Assembly (NCBI GenBank): GCA_016784355.1
Contig: JADHUV010000019.1
Span: forward strand, 1 to 47,263
Direction: 5' to 3'
DNA: 47,263 nucleotides
DNA from: Nitrospira sp.
GTDB lineage: Bacteria > Nitrospirota > Thermodesulfovibrionia > UBA6902
How positions within the stretch are numbered: the first letter of the stretch is position 1; each line of letters starts with the position of its first letter. Made by a program: the position numbers and the translations under genes. Under the pieces are notes generated by a model. It was not told the DNA's origin. It saw nothing but the letters and a program-made list of their open reading frames with translations, and did no database searches. Positions 17,189 to 24,756 of this stretch are shown piece after piece.

Positions 17189-17200
17189 TACATGATGGAA

Positions 17201-17974
17201 TTATGTTATATTCTGCCGTTGCCTCATATAACCTCTGCCGGCCATTAAAACCCCGCCCAATATGAACAGGGTAGTGCTGACTGGTTCCGGGGCAACTGAC
17301 GCATTGTACGTCACCAGTAAATCATTTTCACCCCCCCAGAAAGATACTCCATCATATGTCTCAAGATGGTTTGTAGCCACCATGGATACACTTATAACAT
17401 TGCCGGGAGTTGTGTTTATCCGCAGGATTTCTCCTCCGCTGCCTGTTTCCTGAGGGTTGTAATCGGTTACAGCACCTTCCGGCATCAGATGGTTTCTGTT
17501 AAGCAATACCTCCGATGTGGTCATATCAGTTACTGTTATATCCAGAGACATCCCGCCCATATTATATAATGAGCGATAATACTCGGTAGTATCCGGAGCG
17601 TTCGCAATATATGAGTAAGCGTAATCAAGTACAAACTCAGTATTTTGAGCAGTATACTCCCCCCACCATCCACCAACTGCTGTAACCATTGACATGTGGC
17701 TGTATGGAGTTGCTTTTGTATAAATATCAAAATATGTAGATGTAACCTCCGAGATTGCCGTCTCATAAGAGTGCTGAAGGATGGACGATTGCGTACCGCT
17801 GGATCCAATAGAAACATCATTGGTATAGTTGCTGTCATTATAAGGATAGCCATCAATGATAGACTCCGCCTCATATGTCAATGCAGACCAGTTCACCGCC
17901 TGCGCACCGACCATAGCTGGCACTAGCAATACACTTATTAACATCATGGATAAAATAATTTTACTTGTTTTCAT
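17201..17974 (-). CDS. PEP-CTERM sorted surface protein (copy 2)
   Basis: The 257-residue paralogue of the protein at 14815-15582. The signal peptide (MKTSKIILSMMLISVLLVPAM... ending VGA-QA) and the sorting tail (PEPVSTTLFILGG, hydrophobic segment, RGYMRQRQ) are nearly the same, and both mature proteins begin with W-S-x-L-T-Y-E-A-E. The central regions have diverged, while shared strands such as S-x-x-x-LDIxVTDxTxS and GGExLxINTTxGxVI remain. This pattern, with conserved ends and promoter but diverged middle, suggests duplication followed by diversification of the exposed part. It lies directly downstream of the flagellar operon on the same strand but has its own promoter. Confidence 0.85.
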   Translation of the reverse strand: MKTSKIILSMMLISVLLVPAMVGAQAVNWSALTYEAESIIDGYPYNDSNYTNDVSIGSSGTQSSILQHSYETAISEVTSTYFDIYTKATPYSHMSMVTAVGGWWGEYTAQNTEFVLDYAYSYIANAPDTTEYYRSLYNMGGMSLDITVTDMTTSEVLLNRNHLMPEGAVTDYNPQETGSGGEILRINTTPGNVISVSMVATNHLETYDGVSFWGGENDLLVTYNASVAPEPVSTTLFILGGVLMAGRGYMRQRQNIT

Positions 17975-18061
17975 TAATTCCCCTCCCGTTTTAAATGATT
18001 ACAATTAAAACCTGCTGTGACAATACATAAAATATGAGTGGTTACAGTTAGATATCCATAT

Positions 18062-18087
18062 GTTATAGGGGGGGGGCAGAATGTCAA
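18062..18087 (-). promoter_or_regulatory. Promoter of PEP-CTERM copy 2 with a C9 tract in the spacer
   Basis: On the minus strand TTGACA (18087-18082) is followed by TTCTG, nine C residues (18076-18068) and TATAAC (18067-18062). The spacer is 14 bases to TATAAC, or 16 to the overlapping TAACAT. The five bases next to the tract differ from copy 1 while the C tract has the same length. Confidence 0.7.
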
Positions 18088-18102
18088 GCTTTTTTATTCA
18101 GT

Positions 18103-18141
18103 TATAAGCCGGACTTATATTTGCCAATATTGGCAAATATA
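18103..18141 (-). promoter_or_regulatory. Two overlapping inverted repeats upstream of the copy 2 promoter
   Basis: TATAAGCC-G-GACTTATA (18103-18119, one mismatch) overlaps a perfect 26-base palindrome at 18116-18141 with arms TATATTTGCCAAT and ATTGGCAAATATA. The latter is a more perfect version of the copy 1 element. The pair lies 16-54 bases upstream of the -35, a distance suited to an activator. Confidence 0.6.
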
Positions 18142-18197
18142 GCAGAGTTACTTCACAATAAGCTTAGCAAGTCTGCTATTTCGGGTGATCGTTTAAA

Positions 18198-18647
18198 CTA
18201 TTTCCTAAGCTGTGTGATTTCTTTTGTAAGAATGGTGGCCTTTTTTGATTCCATATTTCCTATAATAAGGCCCGCCTTTTTACTGTTCATCATAAGGAGG
18301 ATCTGAACAGCAGTTTCATTATCCAGTCCTGTTAATCTCGAAGCCGCATCACCAGCGGCCATTGCCTCATATGCTTTGGCAACGTGCTTAAGCCGCTTAT
18401 TGCCCAGCTCTTCCGCTTCTTTTAATGACTTATCTATATTTTCCAGAAGCTTGGTATATTTAATGATATCTTCGCTAAGTTCCTTCTTAAGGATATTCAG
18501 CCTATCAGTCTCATTTTTTACTTGTTCCGATCTTTTCTCGAGCTCGATGCGCTGTTTTTCAATAAGTATTAGTTCATCCTCTTCTGCGTATACATTAATA
18601 GTAGACATCAAAAAAAGGCTAAATATAACTATAATTACTATTTTCAT
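18198..18647 (-). CDS. motE: MotE-like flagellar chaperone / FliG-like periplasmic protein
   Basis: The 149-residue protein has a signal peptide (residues 1-21, ending VYA), a long coiled coil (about residues 25-90, rich in Glu, Lys and Leu), and a C-terminal MgtE-N-like domain (AMAAGDAASRLTGLDNETAVQILLMMNSKKAGLIIGNM). This arrangement is that of MotE, which stabilises the stator protein MotC in rhizobia and is widely found at the end of fliF-fliJ operons. The start overlaps the fliJ stop by four bases. Equivalent genes in other phyla are often annotated only as MgtE-domain proteins, so the exact function is inferred. Confidence 0.72.
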   Translation of the reverse strand: MKIVIIVIFSLFLMSTINVYAEEDELILIEKQRIELEKRSEQVKNETDRLNILKKELSEDIIKYTKLLENIDKSLKEAEELGNKRLKHVAKAYEAMAAGDAASRLTGLDNETAVQILLMMNSKKAGLIIGNMESKKATILTKEITQLRK

Positions 18648-19084
18648 AAATACATTTTCCTTGATATAGCAAAAAAATCATTGTCCTTCTGCTCCCTGTC
18701 GGCCACTTCCTTTTTCTCTTTTTTAACTTCTTTCTCTGTCAGAATCTCAAATACCTTTTCATCCTTATGAGCATTTAAAAGCAAGTTTTTTATATCGACG
18801 AGTTCTTTATTACATCTGGCAATAACCTTCTGCTGATTACTTATCTGAGTACCGATATACTCAAAGTTTGCATGAAATGAGTTAATACCATCAATACTCA
18901 TTGAGCCGTCAGCACTCTTTTTATGAAAATCATCCATCATCTTACTGTAGTCCAGCTCTAGTTGCTCCAGCTTGGATTTTTCATAATCAACTATATCCGA
19001 AATCTTTTTAAATTCAATCTCTATTTCCTGCTTCTGATGGCCCTTGAGTGCTAATATTTTTGTTAGAATTTTTTTCTTATGCAT
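18644..19084 (-). CDS. fliJ: Flagellar export protein FliJ
   Basis: FliJ is the central stalk of the flagellar export ATPase and an escort for chaperones. The protein is almost entirely coiled coil (about residues 10-110), with the family pattern of an early aromatic-poor helix with regular Leu/Ile and charged residues. The frame extends back to 19102, but the ATG at 19084 gives the normal MHKKKIL start and lies next to the fliI stop. Sequence identity in FliJ is always low, so the call depends mainly on position between fliI and motE and on the coiled-coil composition. Confidence 0.8.
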   Translation of the reverse strand: MHKKKILTKILALKGHQKQEIEIEFKKISDIVDYEKSKLEQLELDYSKMMDDFHKKSADGSMSIDGINSFHANFEYIGTQISNQQKVIARCNKELVDIKNLLLNAHKDEKVFEILTEKEVKKEKKEVADREQKDNDFFAISRKMYL

Positions 19085-20426
19085 TAGCCTTCTCCATCTC
19101 ATCGAATATTAAATACAGTCCCTGCATTGCATCTGTATAATCAATAAGATCATCAACATCCTGTCTCAAGTATGCCTTCATTCTATCTCTTATTTTTATC
19201 GCATAATCTACTTTAGCATTCGCTCCGGGTTTATATGCTCCGAGGTTTATCATATCTTCAAATTTTTTATAGATAGACAATACTTCCATAAATTTACTGG
19301 AGTATTCTTTATGCTTGTCATCGATAACCTGAGGCATGACCCGGCTTACTGACTGCAGTATATCAATAGACGGATAATGATTTTCCATGGCAAGTTCTCG
19401 GGTAAGAACAATATGTCCATCTAAAATAGATCTTGTCATATCTGCTACAGGATCCATCATATCATCACCCTCGACCAAAACAGTATATAATCCGGTAATA
19501 CTGCCTGTATTCTCAGAAGTACCTACCCTCTCAAGCAACTTAGGTATCAAGGCAAAAACGGAAGGGGTATACCCTCTGGTTGTAGGCGGCTCTCCAACGG
19601 CCAATCCTATCTCTCGCTGGGCCATAGCTACTCTGGTAAGAGAATCCATCAGCAAAAGCACATCGCTGCCCTGATCACGATAATATTCTGCAATTGCAGT
19701 GGCCATAAAAGCGCCTCTTACCTTTGCCAGGGGGGCCTGATCTGAAGTCGAGACTACCACAATAGACTTCTTCAGCCCTTCCTCGCCAAGATTTTTTTCA
19801 ACAAATTCCCTGACCTCCCTGCTACGCTCACCAATCAGCGCTATTACATTAACCGAGGCCTCAGCATGTCTTGCGATCATACCAAGCAGCACACTCTTTC
19901 CTACTCCTGATCCGGCCATTATTCCCACTCGCTGACCCTTGCCGCATGTAAGAAGTCCGTTTATAGAGCGGATTCCTATATCCATCGGCTCAGATATGCG
20001 CTGTCTCATTAAGGGATTAGGAGATGTCGCAAACAGTGAGTAATCATGACCTTCGATCGGGCCTTTGCCGTCAATGGGATTTCCTGCGGCATCTATTACC
20101 CTGCCGACAAGATTGCCGCCGACCTTTACAGATAGATTTTTACCGAGAGATAGAACCCGACTGCCATGTCTTATTCCCGATATTTCACCGGTCGCCATTA
20201 ATATGACCTTGCCGTCCTTAAACCCTACCACCTCAGCATCTACAGGAGGAGATCCATCAGAAAATATACGACATGCCTCACCAATAGAGACATCAAGTCC
20301 GGTAGCTTTTATGGTCAATCCGGTAATTTCAACAATCTTACCATAGACCTTAAGCGGCTTAGAGTCTTCAGCAACTTTTATGTAGTCTGCTAGATCAAGC
20401 ACGCTCCGGCATCCCTTTCCACTCAT
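19077..20426 (-). CDS. fliI: Flagellum-specific export ATPase FliI
   Basis: FliI is the hexameric ATPase of the flagellar type III export apparatus, related to the F1 beta subunit. At 449 residues it has the usual length. The Walker A motif GSGVGKS is at residues 172-178 and Walker B is in VLLLMDSLTRVAMAQREIGLAVGEPPTTRGY, with the last part being highly specific to FliI/type III ATPases. The N-terminus overlaps the fliH 3' end by about 30 bases, and its stop overlaps fliJ, so these genes are tightly coupled. No missing catalytic residue is visible. Confidence 0.96.
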   Translation of the reverse strand: MSGKGCRSVLDLADYIKVAEDSKPLKVYGKIVEITGLTIKATGLDVSIGEACRIFSDGSPPVDAEVVGFKDGKVILMATGEISGIRHGSRVLSLGKNLSVKVGGNLVGRVIDAAGNPIDGKGPIEGHDYSLFATSPNPLMRQRISEPMDIGIRSINGLLTCGKGQRVGIMAGSGVGKSVLLGMIARHAEASVNVIALIGERSREVREFVEKNLGEEGLKKSIVVVSTSDQAPLAKVRGAFMATAIAEYYRDQGSDVLLLMDSLTRVAMAQREIGLAVGEPPTTRGYTPSVFALIPKLLERVGTSENTGSITGLYTVLVEGDDMMDPVADMTRSILDGHIVLTRELAMENHYPSIDILQSVSRVMPQVIDDKHKEYSSKFMEVLSIYKKFEDMINLGAYKPGANAKVDYAIKIRDRMKAYLRQDVDDLIDYTDAMQGLYLIFDEMEKANA

Positions 20427-20994
20427 CTAATATATTTTGAAGCATGGATTCTACATCGGTCACCACTTCCTCTGTCTCACTGGTGACCATTGGACCGCTT
20501 AATGGTACATTGGGATTCACATCAAAAACTATATCCTCATGAATCTCTGTTAGAGCGCTCCTATTATTGACAAATAACTCCTTAAGAGTAGGGTTGATTT
20601 TTATTGTAATCGTACCAACTTTTTTCAAGTGCTTCATGGCCTCCCGCACCAAAGTAATAATTAATTCCGGATTAAGACGAATTTCCTCATTAATAATTTT
20701 TCTTGCTACGGCAACTGAAAGATCCACCACCTGAGGCTCAAGAGAGGTTATCATATCTTCCTTAATAGCGATAATCTCTCCCAATATTTTTTCAAGACGC
20801 TCCATCAGCACAACAGCCTTTTGCTCGCCTGCTGAATAGCCTGCCTTTTCTCCGGTTGCAAACCCCTCTTCATAAGCCTGGCGCTGCAGTTCTTCCAGTT
20901 GTTTTTGCGTATTAGCCGTGCTGTCTTCATTTTCAAGAGAAGGCATCTGATACACAGCCGCATTACTTTCATTTGAAAAATCATGATCAAACAA
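20395..20994 (-). CDS. fliH: Flagellar assembly protein FliH
   Basis: FliH forms the peripheral stalk that links the FliI ATPase to the C-ring. The 199-residue protein has a Glu/Gln/Ala-rich coiled coil (about residues 28-75, including GFATGEKAGYSAGEQ with the glycine-repeat pattern typical of FliH) followed by a V-ATPase subunit E-like domain (LSVAVARKIINEEIRLNPELIITLVREAMKHL). Ends overlap with fliG (8 bases) and fliI (32 bases). Position and domain order leave little doubt. Confidence 0.92.
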   Translation of the reverse strand: MFDHDFSNESNAAVYQMPSLENEDSTANTQKQLEELQRQAYEEGFATGEKAGYSAGEQKAVVLMERLEKILGEIIAIKEDMITSLEPQVVDLSVAVARKIINEEIRLNPELIITLVREAMKHLKKVGTITIKINPTLKELFVNNRSALTEIHEDIVFDVNPNVPLSGPMVTSETEEVVTDVESMLQNILDEWKGMPERA

Positions 20995-21967
20995 GTTCTT
21001 CGCCTCCCCTTCCTGGCATGACTATCTTGCCTTCTTCATCAAGTCTTCTTGCAACCTTCACAATATTCTGCTGTGCGGCCTCCACCTCAGACACCTTAAC
21101 CGGACCTCTCGTTTCCATTTCCTCTTTAAGCAGTAGCACTGCTCTCTGTGACATGCTCCTGAAAATCTTTTCCTTCAGACCTTCTGATGCAGTCTTAAGT
21201 GCCAGAGCAAGATCATCCGTACTGAGTTCCTTAAGTATAAGCTGAATGCCCCTGTCATCAATTTCTTCAAGATCATCAAAGGTCAGCATAAGCTCCCGTA
21301 TAGAGTCTGCTAATTTATCATTCTGACTCTCAATACTTTCTAAAATACTGGTTTCCGTTGACCTGTCACACTGATTGAGAATCTCTGCAAGAACCATATT
21401 ACCTTTGAACGTTTTACCATCTTTAGTTTTACCTATATCAAGCTGGACTCTAAGAACCTCTTCTATCTCCTTCATTGCCAATTCAGATATTCTCTCCGTT
21501 GTAGCAACCCTCATGGCCACATCACCCATTATATGATCCGGCAATGCCTGCATAACAGCAGAGGCCTGCTCAGGCTCAAGAAGACATATGATCATTGCAA
21601 TAGTCTGAGGATGCTCTGCAATAAGAAAACTGGTAAGAGTCGTTGGATTAACCCACTTTAATGACTCCATAGCACTTTCTTTAGATACCATCTCAATAAT
21701 TTTATCAGCACCATCACCAAGTCCCTTTCGAAGAATATTATTAACATATTCTTCCCCTCCCATCTGAGTATCTCCGCTTGTCACGGTATCAAGTGTCTCC
21801 TGAAAAATGCTTTGTACAATATTCTTATCATTTTTCTTGGATTTTCTCATATAAGAAGAAATCTTACCTATATCCTCTGGATCCAGGCTCTTCAGTATTT
21901 CAGACGCAACATTTTCGCCTACAGCGCTTAAAAATATTGCAGCTTTTTCGTATCCGTTAATAGGCAT
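20987..21967 (-). CDS. fliG: Flagellar motor switch protein FliG
   Basis: FliG is the rotor protein that contacts the MS ring and the stator. The 326 residues contain the three expected domains: N-terminal KAAIFLSAVGENVASEILKSL, the middle domain with EHPQTIAMIICLLEPEQASAVMQALP (EHPQ motif), and the C-terminal domain with the torque helix (FDDLEEIDDRGIQLILKELSTDDLALALKTA). Charged residues Glu, Asp and Arg of the torque helix are present, so the motor should be functional. It starts one base after the fliF stop. Confidence 0.96.
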   Translation of the reverse strand: MPINGYEKAAIFLSAVGENVASEILKSLDPEDIGKISSYMRKSKKNDKNIVQSIFQETLDTVTSGDTQMGGEEYVNNILRKGLGDGADKIIEMVSKESAMESLKWVNPTTLTSFLIAEHPQTIAMIICLLEPEQASAVMQALPDHIMGDVAMRVATTERISELAMKEIEEVLRVQLDIGKTKDGKTFKGNMVLAEILNQCDRSTETSILESIESQNDKLADSIRELMLTFDDLEEIDDRGIQLILKELSTDDLALALKTASEGLKEKIFRSMSQRAVLLLKEEMETRGPVKVSEVEAAQQNIVKVARRLDEEGKIVMPGRGGEELV

Positions 21968-23509
21968 TTATTTTTCCTCCAGCCAGCCTTTCACAAGACC
22001 TGCAGCCTGCTGAGGATTACTTGCAGCCCAGTCTATAACTTGTTTTTCCATAGGCTTTTCCCTGGGTAGAAGCGGCATTTCTGTTTCATCAAGCTGAGCA
22101 ATAGGGGCTACAGTAGTAACCTGGGGTTGAATCTTGGAGATGGACTGCATAAGTGGTTTAGCCACCATAAGAAAGAAAAGCAGCGCAACTATTATAGGTG
22201 CCAGATACTTCAGGACCCTGAAAACTATAGCCATGTAATCAGTTTTAGGCTCAGACATTTCAACAATATCCATCGGGGTAAAGGGCATTACCGTAACGCT
22301 TATTTCATCGCCTCGCTCATCAGAAAAACCAATCGTTTTTCTCACAATATCCTCATAGTAGGCAATATCTGCATCTGCCCTGACAATAAACTTGTCGGCA
22401 TCCGGAAGACCTTCCTTCTGTGCAGCAAGTATCCCATCAACGAGTATGGCTACAGTCAATCGCTTAAGGGTAACCGGGGATTCAACAATTCGCCTTATAG
22501 TCTTACTGGTTTCATAGTTGATCACCTCATCCAATTTCTCCGACTCGGGCCCTTCAGAAGCAAACTGACCGGCAGCACCCCCAGGAAGATTGGCAGGCAC
22601 ACCCGGCACTCCACCACCGCCACCAGAACTGGTTTTTTCGGTGCTCTTTTGCTCACTCCTGATCACAGCGCCATCAGGGTCATATGTTTCTTCAGTCCTT
22701 TCACTCCTGGTAAAATCAAATTCAGCAGAGATCCTGGTCTTTATTCTATTTGCTCCAACAACAGGCTCCAATATTCCCTTTATCTTAGATACCAGATTTT
22801 TCTCATATGACTGCTGATATTCCATCTGGGAGCTACTCATATTCATAGCACTATCGCCATTTGGTCTGGTAAGCATATTGCCTCTATCATCAACTACTGT
22901 AATTCTTTCCGGCCCCAGATCCTCAACAGCACTTGAGACCAGGTGGACAATACCCTGAACTTCACCATTATTAAGCTGCCTGTTTAATGTCACAAAAACC
23001 GATGCCGTAGACTCCGGCTTGTCATTTTGAAAAGCAAAAAGTGATTTATCAGGCATAACCAGATGAACCCTGCTCTGTGATACCGCAGACATAGCCCTGA
23101 TGGTACGCGATAATTCTCCCTCAAGCGCCCTCTTAAAATTCAGTTTCTGCACAAACTCACTGGTTGTGAAATTGGTATCATCAAATATCTCGAAACCAAC
23201 ACCTCCGCCAGAGGGCATCCCCTTACCTGCGAGTTCAAGTCTAAGGTTATATACCTTGTCAGCGCCCACCTTAATAGTACCTGTTGCACCCAACTCATAT
23301 GCTACTTTCTGCGACTTCAGTTCATCGACAATCCGTACAGCATCCTCCTCAGACAAGTTGGCGTATAAAATCTGATAATCAACTTTCTGTACCCAGGCAT
23401 TAACAAGAAAAATACCAGCAAGACTGATAACAATAACCATCAGAAGCGCTACTTTTTTACTTGCAGGCCATGAATTTATATGTACAAATACATCATCAAA
23501 TGAAGCCAT
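21968..23509 (-). CDS. fliF: Flagellar MS-ring protein FliF
   Basis: FliF builds the MS ring in the inner membrane. At 513 residues it is near the normal length. One membrane segment is near residues 18-38 (KVALLMVIVISLAGIFLVNAW) and another near residues 430-450 (YLAPIIVALLFFLMVAKPL). Between them lie the ring-building YscJ-like region (LNFKRALEGELSRTI, PDKSLFAFQ) and a glycine-rich disordered linker around residue 300. The C-terminal segment (VIDWAASNPQQAAGLVKGWLEE) is the FliG-binding tail. The gene has the usual position before fliG. Confidence 0.96.
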   Translation of the reverse strand: MASFDDVFVHINSWPASKKVALLMVIVISLAGIFLVNAWVQKVDYQILYANLSEEDAVRIVDELKSQKVAYELGATGTIKVGADKVYNLRLELAGKGMPSGGGVGFEIFDDTNFTTSEFVQKLNFKRALEGELSRTIRAMSAVSQSRVHLVMPDKSLFAFQNDKPESTASVFVTLNRQLNNGEVQGIVHLVSSAVEDLGPERITVVDDRGNMLTRPNGDSAMNMSSSQMEYQQSYEKNLVSKIKGILEPVVGANRIKTRISAEFDFTRSERTEETYDPDGAVIRSEQKSTEKTSSGGGGGVPGVPANLPGGAAGQFASEGPESEKLDEVINYETSKTIRRIVESPVTLKRLTVAILVDGILAAQKEGLPDADKFIVRADADIAYYEDIVRKTIGFSDERGDEISVTVMPFTPMDIVEMSEPKTDYMAIVFRVLKYLAPIIVALLFFLMVAKPLMQSISKIQPQVTTVAPIAQLDETEMPLLPREKPMEKQVIDWAASNPQQAAGLVKGWLEEK

Positions 23510-23551
23510 CTTATCCTCTCCGTGTATTAAGTTACCTCTTAATATTAATTG

Positions 23552-23848
23552 CTATATTTGCAGTTTCATGACCTCGTCATAAGTCCTCATAAGTTTATTC
23601 CTGACCTCCACCATTAACTGAAATGTCATATCCGCCTTCTCAATTGCCAAAACAGCACTAGTGATATCTCCACCCGTAGAAAGCTCAGTTACAGCCGCAT
23701 CAACATCCTTCTGAACCTGAGAAACCTTAGTGAGGGCTTCATTGAGAACCTTGTCAAAACCACCACCCTTATCTTCATTGACCCCCTTGGTTCCTGACTT
23801 AAGCGGATCAATATTACTTCCAATTCCATTAATTCCCGAATCCGACAT
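23552..23848 (-). CDS. fliE: Flagellar hook-basal body protein FliE
   Basis: FliE links the MS ring to the rod. The 98-residue protein ends with the characteristic segment VLAIEKADMTFQLMVEVRNKLMRTYDEVMKLQI, matching the conserved FliE C-terminus. It starts directly at the end of flgC and precedes fliF by about 40 bases. No signal peptide is expected because it is exported through the flagellar system. Confidence 0.95.
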   Translation of the reverse strand: MSDSGINGIGSNIDPLKSGTKGVNEDKGGGFDKVLNEALTKVSQVQKDVDAAVTELSTGGDITSAVLAIEKADMTFQLMVEVRNKLMRTYDEVMKLQI

Positions 23849-24255
23849 TATACCCTCCCTATCTCAAGTGATTTTTTGTACATATTTTTCGAAATATTAA
23901 AGGCCTTTACATTTGCTTCATATGACTTCATAGCCATCATCATATTGACCATTTCTTCAAGCACATTTATATTGGGCATCCGCACATTACCATTTTCATC
24001 TGCATCAGGGTGCCCCGGGTCATATACAGTTATAGGAGGCGCACCGTCCTCAACTATTTCTCTAACCTTAACGCCTTGTAATCCGCCCGACCTGTCTGAT
24101 GTAATCGAAAACGACTCAAATACAACGTTCTTTTTCACATAAGGCCCGCCGTTTTCAGTAGTTGTAGACTGGGCATTGGCCATATTGGAAGCAATCGTAT
24201 TGATCCTCGTTGCCTGTGAACCCATCGCTGAAGCACTTACTTTAAATAAATCCAT
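23848..24255 (-). CDS. flgC: Flagellar basal-body rod protein FlgC
   Basis: FlgC is a proximal rod component. The 135-residue protein has the N-terminal rod motif (SASAMGSQATRINTIASNMANAQST) and the C-terminal SYEANVKAFNISKNMYKKSLEIG helix that pair in all axial proteins. PNINVLEEMVNMMMA is the usual FlgC sequence before it. It lies between flgB and fliE. Confidence 0.96.
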   Translation of the reverse strand: MDLFKVSASAMGSQATRINTIASNMANAQSTTTENGGPYVKKNVVFESFSITSDRSGGLQGVKVREIVEDGAPPITVYDPGHPDADENGNVRMPNINVLEEMVNMMMAMKSYEANVKAFNISKNMYKKSLEIGRV

Positions 24256-24265
24256 TTTCTACCTC

Positions 24266-24628
24266 CTATTTAATAGCGCTTCTATACATCTTTATTTTAG
24301 TATTCAGCAACTTAATAGCGGTTTCTTGTCTAAGTGAATTTTCAGTCATTTTCGCCAACTCCGCGCTCGTCTTAACATTGTTACCATCGCCCCACGAAGG
24401 ACTCCGATCTACCACTATTTGACCATTTACGTTACCTTCATTGGCAGTACTGATATGTTTAGAGTCTGTTTTCAGCATATTCATCTGCTGCTTCAGTGTA
24501 TTCCCGAACTTAACGTCCTTAGCCTTGTAACCAGGCGTGTCTGCATTGGCAATGTTTGATGCCAGTACTTTCTGTCTCATGTTTGTTGACTGCAGTATTT
24601 TGTGCAATACTGTAATGTCTTTATCCAT
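24266..24628 (-). CDS. flgB: Flagellar basal-body rod protein FlgB
   Basis: FlgB is the most proximal rod protein. The 120-residue protein has the motif MRQKVLASNIANADTPGYKAKDVKF near the start, and the C-terminal helix (RQETAIKLLNTKIKMYRSAIK). It is the first structural gene of the flgB-motE operon and follows a sigma-54-type promoter at 24668-24683, which fits the fleS/fleR pair directly upstream. Confidence 0.95.
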   Translation of the reverse strand: MDKDITVLHKILQSTNMRQKVLASNIANADTPGYKAKDVKFGNTLKQQMNMLKTDSKHISTANEGNVNGQIVVDRSPSWGDGNNVKTSAELAKMTENSLRQETAIKLLNTKIKMYRSAIK

Positions 24629-24667
24629 ATATAAGACCTCCAGGGCATTTTATCTCACTAAGATCAA

Positions 24668-24683
24668 TACAAAAACCATGCCA
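24668..24683 (-). promoter_or_regulatory. Probable sigma-54 promoter of the flgB operon
   Basis: Read on the minus strand: TGGCAT, five bases, TTGTA. This matches the TGGCAC-N5-TTGCA consensus except for C-to-T in the -24 element and GC-to-GT in the -12. It lies about 40 bases before flgB and just after the gene of a sigma-54 activator (fleR-like), the common control scheme for class III flagellar operons. Confidence 0.55.
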
Positions 24684-24756
24684 GCTTAATAAGACTAATA
24701 ATATCAAACTATTCTCTCTGTTTATTTTCATATCAATAAAATATCGGTACATTTTT

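Noticed and set aside
15668..18087. Sigma-54 promoters for the PEP-CTERM genes
   Set aside because: No TGGCA-N-TTGC pattern is present upstream of either copy; the TTGACA / TATAAC arrangement is the better fit.
18103..18141. Dyads as the terminator of the motE operon
   Set aside because: The same dyads stand before copy 1, where no flagellar gene precedes, and no T run follows; an operator is more likely, although a dual role is not excluded.
22127..22810. 227-codon plus-strand frame opposite fliF
   Set aside because: It is antisense to a complete fliF with no start signals and a composition unlike a protein.
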